Below are positions 32,799 to 41,701 of a stretch of 64,000 nt of DNA, in pieces. The first letter of the stretch is position 1. Every line of letters starts with the position of its first letter. The notes under the pieces are model-generated. The model was not told where the DNA came from and did not search any database. It saw only the letters and a program-made list of their open reading frames with translations. Location of the stretch: positions 1 through 64,000 of the forward strand of contig CP075895.1 in assembly GCA_018604165.1 (NCBI GenBank), given 5' to 3'. The DNA is from Chitinophagaceae bacterium LGM1. GTDB lineage: Bacteria; Bacteroidota; Bacteroidia; Chitinophagales; Chitinophagaceae. The position numbers and the translations under genes were made by a program.

Positions 32799-33812
32799 TT
32801 ACCACACCTGCACCTCGCGCTCCAACTCAATGTGAAATTTATCGTGTACAGTTTTTAGGATATTATCAGACAAATCCCAGACTGCACCACCTGTAGCATG
32901 GCCATAGTTAACAAGCACTAATGCTTGCTTTTCATGCACACCGGCATCACCCGCACGAAAACCTTTCCAGCCGCATTGTTCTATCAGCCAGCCCGCAGGT
33001 ACTTTTACATTTTCTTCGCTTACAGGGTAAGATGGTATAGTTGGGAATGTTTCTTTCAGTGTGTTGTATTGCTCTACGAGTATAGTTGGATTTTTGAAAA
33101 AGCTGCCCGCATTGCCTATCTCTCGCGGGTTGGGTAGTTTGCTGCTGCGGATGGCTATAACCGCATCGGCAATGGCAGCTATGGATGGTTCGTTAATACC
33201 CATCTTTTGTAATTCCTGCTCTATAGCACCGTAAGATGTATTGTAATTGGGCTTTTTATTAAGCCTGAATGTAACAGATGTAATGAATACTTTGTCTTTC
33301 AACTGATGCTTAAAGATGCTATCGCGGTAGCCGAAAGCACACTCGCTGTTGTAGAAAGGCAATAGCTGTTTCATTTCCCAATGCCAGCCTGTTACACAGT
33401 CTATTACTTCTTTCACCTCTACACCATAAGCACCTATGTTCTGTATCGGAGCAGCACCCACTGTGCCGGGTATCAATGCCAGGTTTTCGATACCTGCCCA
33501 ATAATTGGCGATGGCATACATCACAAAGTCGTGCCACACCTCGCCTGCGCCTACCGTTACCCATACATGGTCGGCATTTTCCTTTACTTTTTCAATGCCT
33601 TTTATTTTATTATGCAATACAACGCCATGCAGATTGTGTGTAAGCAAAACATTGCTGCCACCGCCCAGCACAAAACGCTTTGCAGGCAGTGAGGCATCAA
33701 CAGTTATGGTTGCCAGTTCTTCTGGCCGGGTGATAGGTGCATAATAATCGGCGTATACATCCATGCCGAACGTATTAAAAGGCTTGAGCGAAATGTTTTG
33801 CAGTATTTGCAT
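32799..33812 (-). CDS. murB: UDP-N-acetylenolpyruvoylglucosamine reductase
   Basis: A 337-residue FAD/NADPH enzyme that makes UDP-MurNAc for peptidoglycan. It has the FAD-binding RFVLGGGSNVLL, then LIPGTVGAAPIQNIGAYGVE, the catalytic Ser block IGNAGSFFKNP and the C-terminal AGVHEKQALVLVN. I start at ATG 33812 instead of GTG 33818. A TATTTTTG box (33818-33825) lies 5 bases upstream of this ATG. Confidence 0.96.
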   Translation of the reverse strand: MQILQNISLKPFNTFGMDVYADYYAPITRPEELATITVDASLPAKRFVLGGGSNVLLTHNLHGVVLHNKIKGIEKVKENADHVWVTVGAGEVWHDFVMYAIANYWAGIENLALIPGTVGAAPIQNIGAYGVEVKEVIDCVTGWHWEMKQLLPFYNSECAFGYRDSIFKHQLKDKVFITSVTFRLNKKPNYNTSYGAIEQELQKMGINEPSIAAIADAVIAIRSSKLPNPREIGNAGSFFKNPTILVEQYNTLKETFPTIPSYPVSEENVKVPAGWLIEQCGWKGFRAGDAGVHEKQALVLVNYGHATGGAVWDLSDNILKTVHDKFHIELEREVQVW

Positions 33813-33817
33813 CGGCA

Positions 33818-33825
33818 CAAAAATA
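33818..33825 (-). promoter_or_regulatory. TAnnTTTG box 5 bases before murB
   Basis: On the minus strand this reads TATTTTTG and ends 5 bases before the ATG, consistent with a leaderless murB transcript. Confidence 0.4.
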
Positions 33826-33830
33826 GAATG

Positions 33831-34868
33831 CTAAACGGACTTCTTTTCAAATTTCTCACCACGGAAGCGCACACCTAAGCCGGGCATATTACTGATGCGG
33901 ATAATGCCATTATCATATTGTAAGCCATCAGCCACATCTTCTTTCAGCAATAACGGGCCGTCTGCATCTACCTCATCAAGCAAGGGCAGCAGGTGTGCCA
34001 TTGCAGCTGTGCCGATAGTGCTTTCGTTCATAGAGCCAAGCATTACCTTCATGCCCATTTTGCGGCCTTCGGTTATCATACGCAGTGCAGGTGTAATGCC
34101 GCCACATTTTGTAAGCTTGATATTGATGCCGTCAAAAGCATCGGCGCATTTAGCCACATCGCTCTCCTCTACGCAGCTTTCATCTGCAAACAGTGGTAGC
34201 GGGCTGATGGCTTTCAGTTCTTTCATTTCATCCCAAGCGGTTTTGGCAAGGGGTTGTTCTACCATATCAACACCAAGTTGTTGCAAGTCGGGCAATATGC
34301 GTTTGGCATCTTCAAAGCTAAAAGCCTCATTAGCATCTACCCGAAAACGTGCATTGCTATTAGCACGTAGTGCGCGTATCAAATCCACATCATCAGTGGA
34401 GCGCATTTTTATTTTATAGATAGGCCAGGGATGTGCCTGCATTTTAGCCAGCATATTTTCGGCGTTGTCCACCCCAAGCGTATAGTCTGTTAAAGGTGCT
34501 TTCCACGGCAGGCGTAGTAACTGATACAAGGGCTGCCTGCGTAGTTGTGCAAACAAATCCCAGCCTGCTATGTCAAGTGCCGCTATCAGAAAATTTTGCC
34601 CGGGCATCAGGTGATGCAGAAAATGCCAGAAACGTTGCGGGTCTGTGAGTGCATAGCGTTCTATGTCGCGACGTTTCTCTTCCAGCATGGCAGCCATAGC
34701 CTCTACCGACACATTATAATAATGTATGGCAGGTGCCTCGCCATGCCCGCGGAGCTGCCCCAGGCCAAGCTGTACCACCAATGTTGGCTGGTGTGTTTTG
34801 GTGCCTTTGTTGGTAGTAAACGGGTATTGAAATGCTAATTCAAACGGATAATGGCGCAAATGCAACAT
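33831..34868 (-). CDS. Dipeptide (L-Ala-D/L-Glu) epimerase, enolase superfamily
   Basis: A 345-residue enzyme that epimerises murein-derived or other dipeptides. It shows the catalytic Lys pair in IYKIKMRST (KxK), metal ligands in RFRVDANEAF, DMVEQPLA and PLFADESC, and the second Lys in GINIKLTKCGG. These fit the muconate-lactonizing/epimerase subgroup. Its place beside murB agrees with a cell-wall recycling role. Exact dipeptide specificity cannot be told. Confidence 0.9.
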   Translation of the reverse strand: MLHLRHYPFELAFQYPFTTNKGTKTHQPTLVVQLGLGQLRGHGEAPAIHYYNVSVEAMAAMLEEKRRDIERYALTDPQRFWHFLHHLMPGQNFLIAALDIAGWDLFAQLRRQPLYQLLRLPWKAPLTDYTLGVDNAENMLAKMQAHPWPIYKIKMRSTDDVDLIRALRANSNARFRVDANEAFSFEDAKRILPDLQQLGVDMVEQPLAKTAWDEMKELKAISPLPLFADESCVEESDVAKCADAFDGINIKLTKCGGITPALRMITEGRKMGMKVMLGSMNESTIGTAAMAHLLPLLDEVDADGPLLLKEDVADGLQYDNGIIRISNMPGLGVRFRGEKFEKKSV

Positions 34869-34884
34869 TGGATAAAATTGCGAC

Positions 34885-34892
34885 TATTTTTG
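34885..34892 (+). promoter_or_regulatory. TAnnTTTG -7 box for the GT39 gene
   Basis: TATTTTTG lies 19 bases before ATG 34912, in the 43-base gap between divergent genes. Confidence 0.45.
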
Positions 34893-34911
34893 CATACGGG
34901 AAAACATCGTT

Positions 34912-36567
34912 ATGCCAAAGATTCCGAATTGGGTATTTGTACTGCTTGCCATATTGCACCTGAGTGCTTTTCGTGTTGACATGATGGATATTGATGCAAC
35001 GCAATATGCAGAGATGAGCCGCGAAATGGCTGAAAGCGGCAGCTACCTGCAACTGTACGACAGGGGTGTTGACTATCTGGATAAACCACCCATGCTATTT
35101 TGGGTAAGCTCGCTGAGCATCAAAATATTTGGTGTAAATAATTTCGGATACAAGCTACCGTCAATACTCTTTGCGCTATGGGCGCTATATGCCGTGTACA
35201 GGCTGGCGCGATTGCTGTATGATGATAAGACAGCACGTATGGCAGCGTTGATACTCGGCACTTGTCAGGGTATGTACCTGATGACCAACGACGTGCGTAC
35301 AGATACGATACTGATGAGCTGCGTCATCACATCGCTATGGATGATAAAAGAAGCTGAGCTGCAACGTAAATGGTATTGGGTGCTGGGCGGCACGCTAGCC
35401 ATTGCCTGTGGTATGATGACCAAAGGGCCCATCGCATTAATGGTACCTATATTTTGCTTTGGCAGCGATTGGGTGCTGAAGCGTAAGTGGAAACAACTCT
35501 TTAGTCCGTATCATTTGCTGGATGCTGCACTCGTTGGCATTTTTCTCATACCTATGAGCATCGGGCTATATCAGCAATTTGATATGCACCCCGAAAAAAC
35601 GGTGAATGGTTTGCAAAGCGTAAGCGGGTTGCGATTTTTCTATTGGTCGCAGAGCTTTGGCAGGATAACGGGTGAAAGCCCATGGGATAATAACGCCCCG
35701 TTTGAGTTTTTATTTGTGGGCATGTTCTGGGCGTTCCTGCCGTGGATGTTTTTGTTTGTGCCTGCATTGGCGATGCGATTGACGGAAGTGGTGAAACAAA
35801 AATTCAAACTGCTACCTGAGCAGGAATTTATTACAACAGGTGGTTTTGTACTGGCGTACATCGCACTTGGTTCTTCCAAATATCAGTTGCCTCATTATAT
35901 ATTCGTCGTGTTTCCGTTGGCTGCTATGATGGTTGCGAAACTGATAGCCGATATGGCAGATGGCAAATATGCAGGGCTTTACAAAGTGATGAAGCATGCA
36001 CAATGGGTAGCATCTGTACTGATAATGGTTGCTGCATTGCTGACGCTGACGGTTGTTTTCCCTGCGGGTGTGGGGGGTATTGTTGCGTGGGTGCTGGCAT
36101 TTAGTATTTGGTTGCTAGTAGCACTGCATAAAAAAATACACGCCAAAATGTTTTGGGTAAGCGCGGCTGCTATTATGTTGGGTAATGTGTTTATCACCCA
36201 TCATTTTTATTATCAGCTATTGCAATACCAGCTTGGCAGCAGCGTAGGCAAATACATGAAAGCAAACAACATCAATACTGATAAGCTAACCTTGTACGAG
36301 TTAGACCATCCGCTAAACGCCTTGCATTTTTATGCAGACAGGTTGATAAAGCTCGATACCAATATGCAGGCAGGCAGTTATGTGCTGGCATCTTACACCG
36401 GCATTAAGAACCTGCAAGCAAAGCAAACCGCTTATGAATTGCTAAAAGAGGGAGAATACTTTAAAGTAACAGAACTGAAGCCCATGTTTTTGAATAATGC
36501 AACAAGACATAAGGCAACACAGAGGTATTATTTAATAAGGATGAAAGAATCTTTCGCTCATAATTAG
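34912..36567 (+). CDS. GT39/ArnT-like membrane glycosyltransferase
   Basis: A 551-residue polytopic inner-membrane enzyme of the PMT/ArnT superfamily, which transfers a sugar from a polyprenyl phosphate donor. The first outer loop has the catalytic acid region MDIDATQYAEMSREM and the typical YDRGVDYLDKPPMLFW block (about 50-65). Ten to twelve hydrophobic helices follow to about residue 430, then a soluble tail. Acceptor unknown; lipid A or a surface glycan are the usual ones. Confidence 0.88.
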   Translation: MPKIPNWVFVLLAILHLSAFRVDMMDIDATQYAEMSREMAESGSYLQLYDRGVDYLDKPPMLFWVSSLSIKIFGVNNFGYKLPSILFALWALYAVYRLARLLYDDKTARMAALILGTCQGMYLMTNDVRTDTILMSCVITSLWMIKEAELQRKWYWVLGGTLAIACGMMTKGPIALMVPIFCFGSDWVLKRKWKQLFSPYHLLDAALVGIFLIPMSIGLYQQFDMHPEKTVNGLQSVSGLRFFYWSQSFGRITGESPWDNNAPFEFLFVGMFWAFLPWMFLFVPALAMRLTEVVKQKFKLLPEQEFITTGGFVLAYIALGSSKYQLPHYIFVVFPLAAMMVAKLIADMADGKYAGLYKVMKHAQWVASVLIMVAALLTLTVVFPAGVGGIVAWVLAFSIWLLVALHKKIHAKMFWVSAAAIMLGNVFITHHFYYQLLQYQLGSSVGKYMKANNINTDKLTLYELDHPLNALHFYADRLIKLDTNMQAGSYVLASYTGIKNLQAKQTAYELLKEGEYFKVTELKPMFLNNATRHKATQRYYLIRMKESFAHN

Positions 36568-36609
36568 CTATATGTTTTTAAGAAGTTGATTGCAAGAACA
36601 AATCTTATA

Positions 36610-37593
36610 TTATTCAGGTAATATTTCCTTGTTCACATTCTTCTTTTTAAACTGTTGCAAAAACATGGCAGCGTTTTTAATACTTTGTTGGAATGTGTTG
36701 AGTCCTATTGCATGTCGCCTGGAATCGATGATGGTAGTATCTTCTGATATTCCGCTTTTAACCCATTGGTAATAAAATCTATAATCGTGTTTTTTTCTAC
36801 CATACTGAGCCATGAAATCAGCAACAATAGCATATTGCGATGCAGGCATATTACCATTGGCAATATTTTTCAACAGTTTATCTCTGATATCCTTGCGGGG
36901 ATTGCTATAGGCGTGCATCAACATAGTTTGTGCATACGTATGTTTGATACATGATGGCCCGATTTTTCTGAATAAACTATATCCTTGTGTACTATCAGTA
37001 AGCTCGTATGGTAGGCCGCATAATTTTTCGCCAGGGTAACCTATGCTGTCAACAATATTAATAAGCATGTTCAATTGTTTTTTATTGTTGCGTAACCAAC
37101 GAGGATAGTACACTAAGCGAAAAGGCAAGAAGCCATTGTTTACTTTATTAGTATGTCTTTGGTCTTTTTCTATCATTACAACCATACGCTTTGCCAGTAC
37201 TGTGTCAAGATTAGAAATATATACGCGATGCACGCTGTCGTATGATTGTATAATGGATTGTGTATAGCTGTATGCAAGTATAGGGTTTACAATGTCATTG
37301 GCGCGAATCATCCATAACGGAACGCCTTGTATAATGCACTTTTCAAGCCATTTGCAGATTCGCTTTTCGTCATTCAGCTTAGTAGCTATTTGCAATGCTT
37401 TGAAGCAGTGAACGCCATAAATAAATTGATAATTATTGAATAGTGTATCGAAACGTGTAACAGCAGTTTGTAAATCATTTACATGCACATCATCATCTAC
37501 CCTGTTGCAAATATGTTGGTAATCTATATAATTTTGACCTGTTACTTTATAGCAACAAATCAATAAAACAAATAGCAATACACGATACTTCAT
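36610..37593 (-). CDS. Secreted protein, DUF6624-like pattern
   Basis: A 327-residue exported protein with a short signal peptide (VLLFVLLICCYKVTGQ). The C-terminal half has a pattern like DUF6624: EKDQRHTNKVN, then LINIVDSIGYPGEKLCG, HTYAQTMLMHAY, ASQYAIVADFMAQYG and RHAIGLNTFQQ. No function is known for that group and the match is from memory. It converges with the GT39 gene. Confidence 0.65.
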   Translation of the reverse strand: MKYRVLLFVLLICCYKVTGQNYIDYQHICNRVDDDVHVNDLQTAVTRFDTLFNNYQFIYGVHCFKALQIATKLNDEKRICKWLEKCIIQGVPLWMIRANDIVNPILAYSYTQSIIQSYDSVHRVYISNLDTVLAKRMVVMIEKDQRHTNKVNNGFLPFRLVYYPRWLRNNKKQLNMLINIVDSIGYPGEKLCGLPYELTDSTQGYSLFRKIGPSCIKHTYAQTMLMHAYSNPRKDIRDKLLKNIANGNMPASQYAIVADFMAQYGRKKHDYRFYYQWVKSGISEDTTIIDSRRHAIGLNTFQQSIKNAAMFLQQFKKKNVNKEILPE

Positions 37594-37732
37594 ACCAAAG
37601 TAATTAATACAATATAATTAAATAATACAATTGCATATCAGGCAGGGCAGATGTAATACTTTTTTGTGTTCACAGGTATTCATTTTCTAAGAATAAGTCT
37701 CCTTTATATGATTTAGGGGTATTTTTACATCT

Positions 37733-38071
37733 ATGAACAGCAAAAACAAACCCCGCCCCGATGGGCTTGTATATAGTACCAATAACGACTACTATAACGA
37801 CTACCCCGAAGAGCCGGCTGGCGAAACGTTGCCCAAAGAAAAACAAAAGCTACGTGTAAAATTAGATACCAAACAACGTGCAGGCAAAGTAGTAACATTA
37901 GTTGAGGGCTTTGTTGGTACGGTTGAAGACTTGGAAGCACTCGGCAAGCAACTGAAAACCAAATGCGGGGCTGGCGGTAGCGCAAAAGACGGCCTCATCC
38001 TCATTCAGGGCGACTATAAAGAAAAAGTGGTAAACTGGCTGAAAGATTGGGGATATGTACAGACTAAATAG
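37733..38071 (+). CDS. SUI1/YciH translation initiation factor-like protein
   Basis: A 112-residue protein of the eIF1/SUI1 family, thought to influence start codon choice on the 30S subunit. The SUI1 domain (about 40-110) has VVTLVEGFVGTVEDLEALGK, then LKTKCGAGGSAKDGLILIQG and VVNWLKDWGY. The N-terminal 40 residues are a flexible charged region. A TATTTTTA box ends 5 bases before the ATG. Confidence 0.92.
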   Translation: MNSKNKPRPDGLVYSTNNDYYNDYPEEPAGETLPKEKQKLRVKLDTKQRAGKVVTLVEGFVGTVEDLEALGKQLKTKCGAGGSAKDGLILIQGDYKEKVVNWLKDWGYVQTK

Positions 38072-38084
38072 TTGTTGTAGTTAT

Positions 38085-38205
38085 CAGTTGGCAGTTCTCA
38101 GATTTGTGGTACAAGCAAACTGCCAATTGAAAACCGAAAATTGCAAACTAATAACTGCAAACTGATAATTGTTAACTGCAAACTGGAAACTGCCAACTGA
38201 AAAAC
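38085..38205. repeat. Low-complexity tandem repeat between genes
   Basis: Degenerate tandem units of about 12-16 bases with the core AACTGCCAACTG or AACTGCAAACTG are repeated about eight times. This kind of intergenic repeat is common in Bacteroidota. The promoter of the transketolase gene follows it. Confidence 0.75.
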
Positions 38206-38206
38206 T

Positions 38207-38214
38207 TATTTTTG
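38207..38214 (+). promoter_or_regulatory. TAnnTTTG -7 box for the transketolase subunit gene
   Basis: TATTTTTG lies 20 bases before ATG 38235. Confidence 0.45.
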
Positions 38215-38234
38215 CGCCCATATTAGCCGATATA

Positions 38235-39191
38235 ATGATACAAGACATCAACATACTGAATGAAAAAGATACCCGCTCTGGCTTTGGTGAGGGCATAGTA
38301 GAAGCTGCTCGCCGCAACCCCAATGTGGTTGCTCTCACCGCCGACCTGGCAGGCTCGCTGAAGCTGAACCAGTTTATGAAAGAGTTTCCCGAGCGTTATG
38401 TGCAGTGCGGCATTGCAGAAGCCAATATGATGGGTGTTGCAGCAGGTATGACGGTAGGTGGTAAAATACCATTCACCACTACGTTTGCCAACTTCAGCAC
38501 CAGCCGTGTGTACGACCAGATACGCCAGTCTATAGCCTATAGCGGCAAAAATGTAAAAGTATGTGCATCTCATGCAGGGCTTACTTTGGGCGAGGATGGC
38601 GCAACACACCAAGTGCTGGAAGACATCGGTATGATGAAAATGCTGCCGGGGATGACCGTTATCGTTCCTTGCGATTTCAACCAGACCAAAGCGGCAACAA
38701 TAGCTGTTGCTGAGCATGAAGGCCCTGTTTACTTGCGTTTCGGCCGCCCGAAATGGGCCAACTTTACTGCACCTGAGCAGGAGTTTGTAATAGGCAAAGC
38801 ACAAGTATTGGCAGAGGGTACGGATGTTACCATCATAGCTTGTGGCCACCTTGTATGGACGGCTGTAGAAGCCGCGAAAGAACTGACTGCTAAAGGCATA
38901 TCGGTAGAGCTTATCAATATGCACACCATCAAACCGTTGGACGAGGCAGCTATACTGAAATCGGTACAAAAGACTAAATGTGTTGTTACTGCCGAAGAAC
39001 ATCAGGCTAATGGCGGGTTGGGTGATAGCGTAGCACAAGTATTGGCACGCAACTACCCTGCACCGCAAGAGTATGTAGCCGTTAACGACACATTCGGCGA
39101 GAGTGGCACACCTACAGACCTGCTTGAAAAATACGGGCTTGGTAAAGACAACATCATAGCAGCAGTAGAGAAAGTGATGAAGCGTAAATAA
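38235..39191 (+). CDS. Transketolase C-terminal subunit
   Basis: A 318-residue subunit equal to the pyrimidine-binding and C-terminal domains of transketolase (about 4-170 and 185-310). It has RSGFGEGIVEAARRNPNV, GIAEANMMGVAAGMTVGG with the catalytic Glu of the pyrimidine domain, SHAGLTLGEDGATHQ and the C-terminal VVTAEEHQANGGLGD. It needs a separate TPP-diphosphate-binding N-terminal subunit, usually next to it; that gene is not in this window. I start at ATG 38235, after the promoter box and repeat, and not at the ATG at 38169. Confidence 0.9.
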   Translation: MIQDINILNEKDTRSGFGEGIVEAARRNPNVVALTADLAGSLKLNQFMKEFPERYVQCGIAEANMMGVAAGMTVGGKIPFTTTFANFSTSRVYDQIRQSIAYSGKNVKVCASHAGLTLGEDGATHQVLEDIGMMKMLPGMTVIVPCDFNQTKAATIAVAEHEGPVYLRFGRPKWANFTAPEQEFVIGKAQVLAEGTDVTIIACGHLVWTAVEAAKELTAKGISVELINMHTIKPLDEAAILKSVQKTKCVVTAEEHQANGGLGDSVAQVLARNYPAPQEYVAVNDTFGESGTPTDLLEKYGLGKDNIIAAVEKVMKRK

Positions 39192-39192
39192 G

Positions 39193-39666
39193 ATGTTTAC
39201 AAAACGCACAAGTATTTATACAAGAACGCTTAATGCTATCGTGGTGTTAAGCGTTGTTCTTTTAGCTGCCTGTGCCAGCCCAAAAGATTTGGTGTATCAT
39301 GATGTAAAGAATTTTAGGGTAGGTAAGATAAGTATGCGACCTGAGGTGGGTATGGATGTACAGTTTTACAACCCCAACAAATACGGTATGACGCTGAAAG
39401 ATGCCAATGTTGATTTGTACATCAACAACAAACTGGCAGGCCATGCCATGCTCGATAAGAAGTTTCATGTACCAGCATCCAGTACATTTTTATTGCCCGT
39501 AACGCTGGTAGCCGACTTGAAGAACATACTACCCAACGCACTAACGTTGCTGGCAAATGAAGAGGTAAACATACGCCTGACAGGTAATGTAAAAGCGGGC
39601 AAAGGTGTGATGGTAAACATCCCCATCAACTACGAGGGCAAGAAGAAGCTGAATGTGTTTCAGTAA
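39193..39666 (+). CDS. LEA type 2-like lipoprotein
   Basis: A 157-residue lipoprotein (VVLSVVLLAACAS, lipobox Cys near 27). The mature part is one LEA-2/WHy-type beta sandwich: RPEVGMDVQFYNPNKYGMTL, then DLYINNKLAGHA and the paired strand VNIRLTGNVKAG. The function is unknown; such domains occur in desiccation and cell-envelope proteins. It starts 1 base after the transketolase stop. Confidence 0.82.
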   Translation: MFTKRTSIYTRTLNAIVVLSVVLLAACASPKDLVYHDVKNFRVGKISMRPEVGMDVQFYNPNKYGMTLKDANVDLYINNKLAGHAMLDKKFHVPASSTFLLPVTLVADLKNILPNALTLLANEEVNIRLTGNVKAGKGVMVNIPINYEGKKKLNVFQ

Positions 39667-39890
39667 GAGTTACGCATTTTTCTTAGGCGCTTGGCACTTC
39701 TGATGATATTAACTACTGTTATAAGAATAAATACAAACCAAGCGTAAACTAGTCCTTGCCTGTTATTAGATATAGATGCATAAATGAGATAGCTATACAA
39801 CGGCAATGATATAATACCTATGACAAGTGCAAAGCGGTGAGCAAACTTTGAAAAATATATCGGGTTAGATAGTTTCTCAAAAATATTCAT
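39660..39890 (-). CDS. Small two-helix membrane protein
   Basis: A 76-residue protein starting at ATG 39890, with membrane helices about 19-38 (VIGIISLPLYSYLIYASI) and 47-65 (LVYAWFVFILITVVNIIRS) and a basic end. The function is unknown. The frame extends upstream to 39941 but would overlap the DUF6089 stop. Confidence 0.6.
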   Translation of the reverse strand: MNIFEKLSNPIYFSKFAHRFALVIGIISLPLYSYLIYASISNNRQGLVYAWFVFILITVVNIIRSAKRLRKMRNSY

Positions 39891-39901
39891 AGCAATACTG
39901 T

Positions 39902-40768
39902 TTAATACATAAAATACCCGTCTTTCAAGTAGGCAGGGCATTTGTATGTTTTGAACTGGAATGAAAGGTTGAACATGAACATCATGTACTGGTCTTTGGT
40001 AGCACTGTTGCCACGCTGCTTGCCATCGCGGCCAAGCGGGTCACCACCTTTTTCGGTAGAGCGGTCTTGCAGGTAATATGCTACTGGTGGGTTGGCAGGG
40101 TCAGCCCCTTCAAACAGTTTACGGTCAACATACGTAGTGCTTACATCATCCAGATAGTCGGTAAGCGTAAGGCGGTGGGCTATTTCAAAGCCTACATTCA
40201 CCCCCGGTACTACCCAATACTTTACACCAATACCTAATGGGAAGCAGATATTGAAGTTGCTGTATATCCTGCCCTCGTAGCCAACATATTGCCCTTCGGT
40301 GCCTACTTGTCGCAGGTTGTAGCGTACACCATTGTAGGTAGTATATGGATTGTAATAAAATGCGCCTACGCCTAATGTAATATAAGGAGTAAAGCGACTA
40401 TGCAACTCGCCCGTTGTAAAGCGCATGAAGTTGAACTCTGTCTGAAAAGCCACCTCAACAATATCACTCTGAAAGTTGAGGTTACGTTTTTTGTTATAGC
40501 TATTGGTAGAAAAAGCATCGTTGTAGCCTACTTTGGTATAGTTGGCAGTGAACCTTGTAGCCACATAAGGACTCAGGTGTATGCGGGCAAACACCCCACC
40601 TGCAGGGCGCACGAAATAAAGGCCATAGTTATCATTCAGGTCGCCGAAGTATTGAGAGCCACCTACTGCAAAGCCATACTCCTCGCCCGTAAAAAAGCTC
40701 TGTGCATGTGCGCTATGCTTGCATAGCAGCGACAGTATGAGTAATAATATGGCAGCGGTTTTTTGCAT
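39902..40768 (-). CDS. DUF6089-like outer membrane beta-barrel protein
   Basis: A 288-residue exported protein: the signal peptide ends SAHAQSF near 23. It has a series of amphipathic strands and aromatic ends (FAVGGSQYFGDLNDNYG, then YVATRFTANYTKVGYN, and ITLGVGAFYYNPYTTY), the form of a small outer-membrane barrel of the DUF6089 group. It is probably structural or a pore; its ligand is unknown. A TACATTTG box (40789-40796, minus) lies 20 bases upstream. Confidence 0.85.
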   Translation of the reverse strand: MQKTAAILLLILSLLCKHSAHAQSFFTGEEYGFAVGGSQYFGDLNDNYGLYFVRPAGGVFARIHLSPYVATRFTANYTKVGYNDAFSTNSYNKKRNLNFQSDIVEVAFQTEFNFMRFTTGELHSRFTPYITLGVGAFYYNPYTTYNGVRYNLRQVGTEGQYVGYEGRIYSNFNICFPLGIGVKYWVVPGVNVGFEIAHRLTLTDYLDDVSTTYVDRKLFEGADPANPPVAYYLQDRSTEKGGDPLGRDGKQRGNSATKDQYMMFMFNLSFQFKTYKCPAYLKDGYFMY

Positions 40769-40815
40769 ATAGCTGTATGGTATAACTACAAATGTAAAGG
40801 TTTATTGCCTTGATG

Positions 40816-41694
40816 TCAATTTCGTTTGTCAATGCCCCAATACAGCTTTTGGCGGATGGTATTGAGGAAGTTGTGCTCATCGGGGCGTACCAATGATATG
40901 GTAAAACTCTCTTTTTTAACCGCTAACTGTACATTGCTGGTAATGATTTCGGTACGCGAATCGAGGGTGCAGAGAAACTGTTCCGTACGTCCTTCCACTT
41001 CAAAAGATATGACGTTATCGTCTGGTACTACAACAGGGCGTGTGTTCAGATTGTGCGGAGCAACGGCGGTGATGATGAAGCTGGATGTTTGCGGAAACAC
41101 TACCGGACCGCCACAACTGAGCGAATAACCCGTAGAACCCGTAGGAGTTGCTACCACTAAGCCATCTGCCCAATAGGTATTCATAAACTCACCATTCAAG
41201 TAGGTGTGTATTTTAATCATAGACGATGAGTCTTTGCGGTGGATGGTAAACTCATTAAGCGCAAAAGGCGCACCATCAAACAAAGGTATGCTACTATCTA
41301 AGTGTATGAGTGTTCTTTTCTCTAATGTATAAGAACCACGTACTAATGATAGGATAGCTGCTTCTACTTCTTCCTGTGGTATGGCTGCCAGGAAACCCAG
41401 CCTACCGAGGTTGATACCTATTAAAGGTATATTGCCACCACCCACAAACGATATGGTATCGAGCAATGTACCATCGCCACCAAGGCTGAAGAGCATGTCT
41501 GTATTGGCAGGCAAATCGAGCTTGCCTGTAAAGAGGCGTGGTATGTTTTTGAGGTTCAGATGCGGGTTGATACGCTCGTAGAACTCTTTGTAGAATACTA
41601 ACTGAATACCATGCCCCTCGAGCATGGCAACAATATGCTGCAGCGTAGGTATGTCCTGCGCTTCAAATGTCCTGTTATAGAGTGCTACCAACAT
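40816..41694 (-). CDS. nadK: NAD kinase
   Basis: A 292-residue enzyme that phosphorylates NAD to NADP. It has the GGDGT motif near residue 72-76 (MLFSLGGDGTLLD), the NLGRLGFLA block, and the C-terminal ATPTGSTGYSLSCGGPVVFP that binds substrate. It lies 7 bases downstream of the outer membrane protein gene on the same strand. Confidence 0.97.
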   Translation of the reverse strand: MLVALYNRTFEAQDIPTLQHIVAMLEGHGIQLVFYKEFYERINPHLNLKNIPRLFTGKLDLPANTDMLFSLGGDGTLLDTISFVGGGNIPLIGINLGRLGFLAAIPQEEVEAAILSLVRGSYTLEKRTLIHLDSSIPLFDGAPFALNEFTIHRKDSSSMIKIHTYLNGEFMNTYWADGLVVATPTGSTGYSLSCGGPVVFPQTSSFIITAVAPHNLNTRPVVVPDDNVISFEVEGRTEQFLCTLDSRTEIITSNVQLAVKKESFTISLVRPDEHNFLNTIRQKLYWGIDKRN

Positions 41695-41701
41695 ATTGTC
41701 G

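Noticed and set aside
33895-34419. 174-codon plus-strand frame antisense to the epimerase gene
   Set aside because: It is Ser-rich text with no recognisable motif, opposite an enolase-superfamily gene with all catalytic residues.
38223-39209. 328-codon open frame antisense to the transketolase subunit gene
   Set aside because: Its translation has no family features and is His/Tyr/Cys-rich, as expected for the reverse of a strongly biased gene. The transketolase frame is unambiguous.
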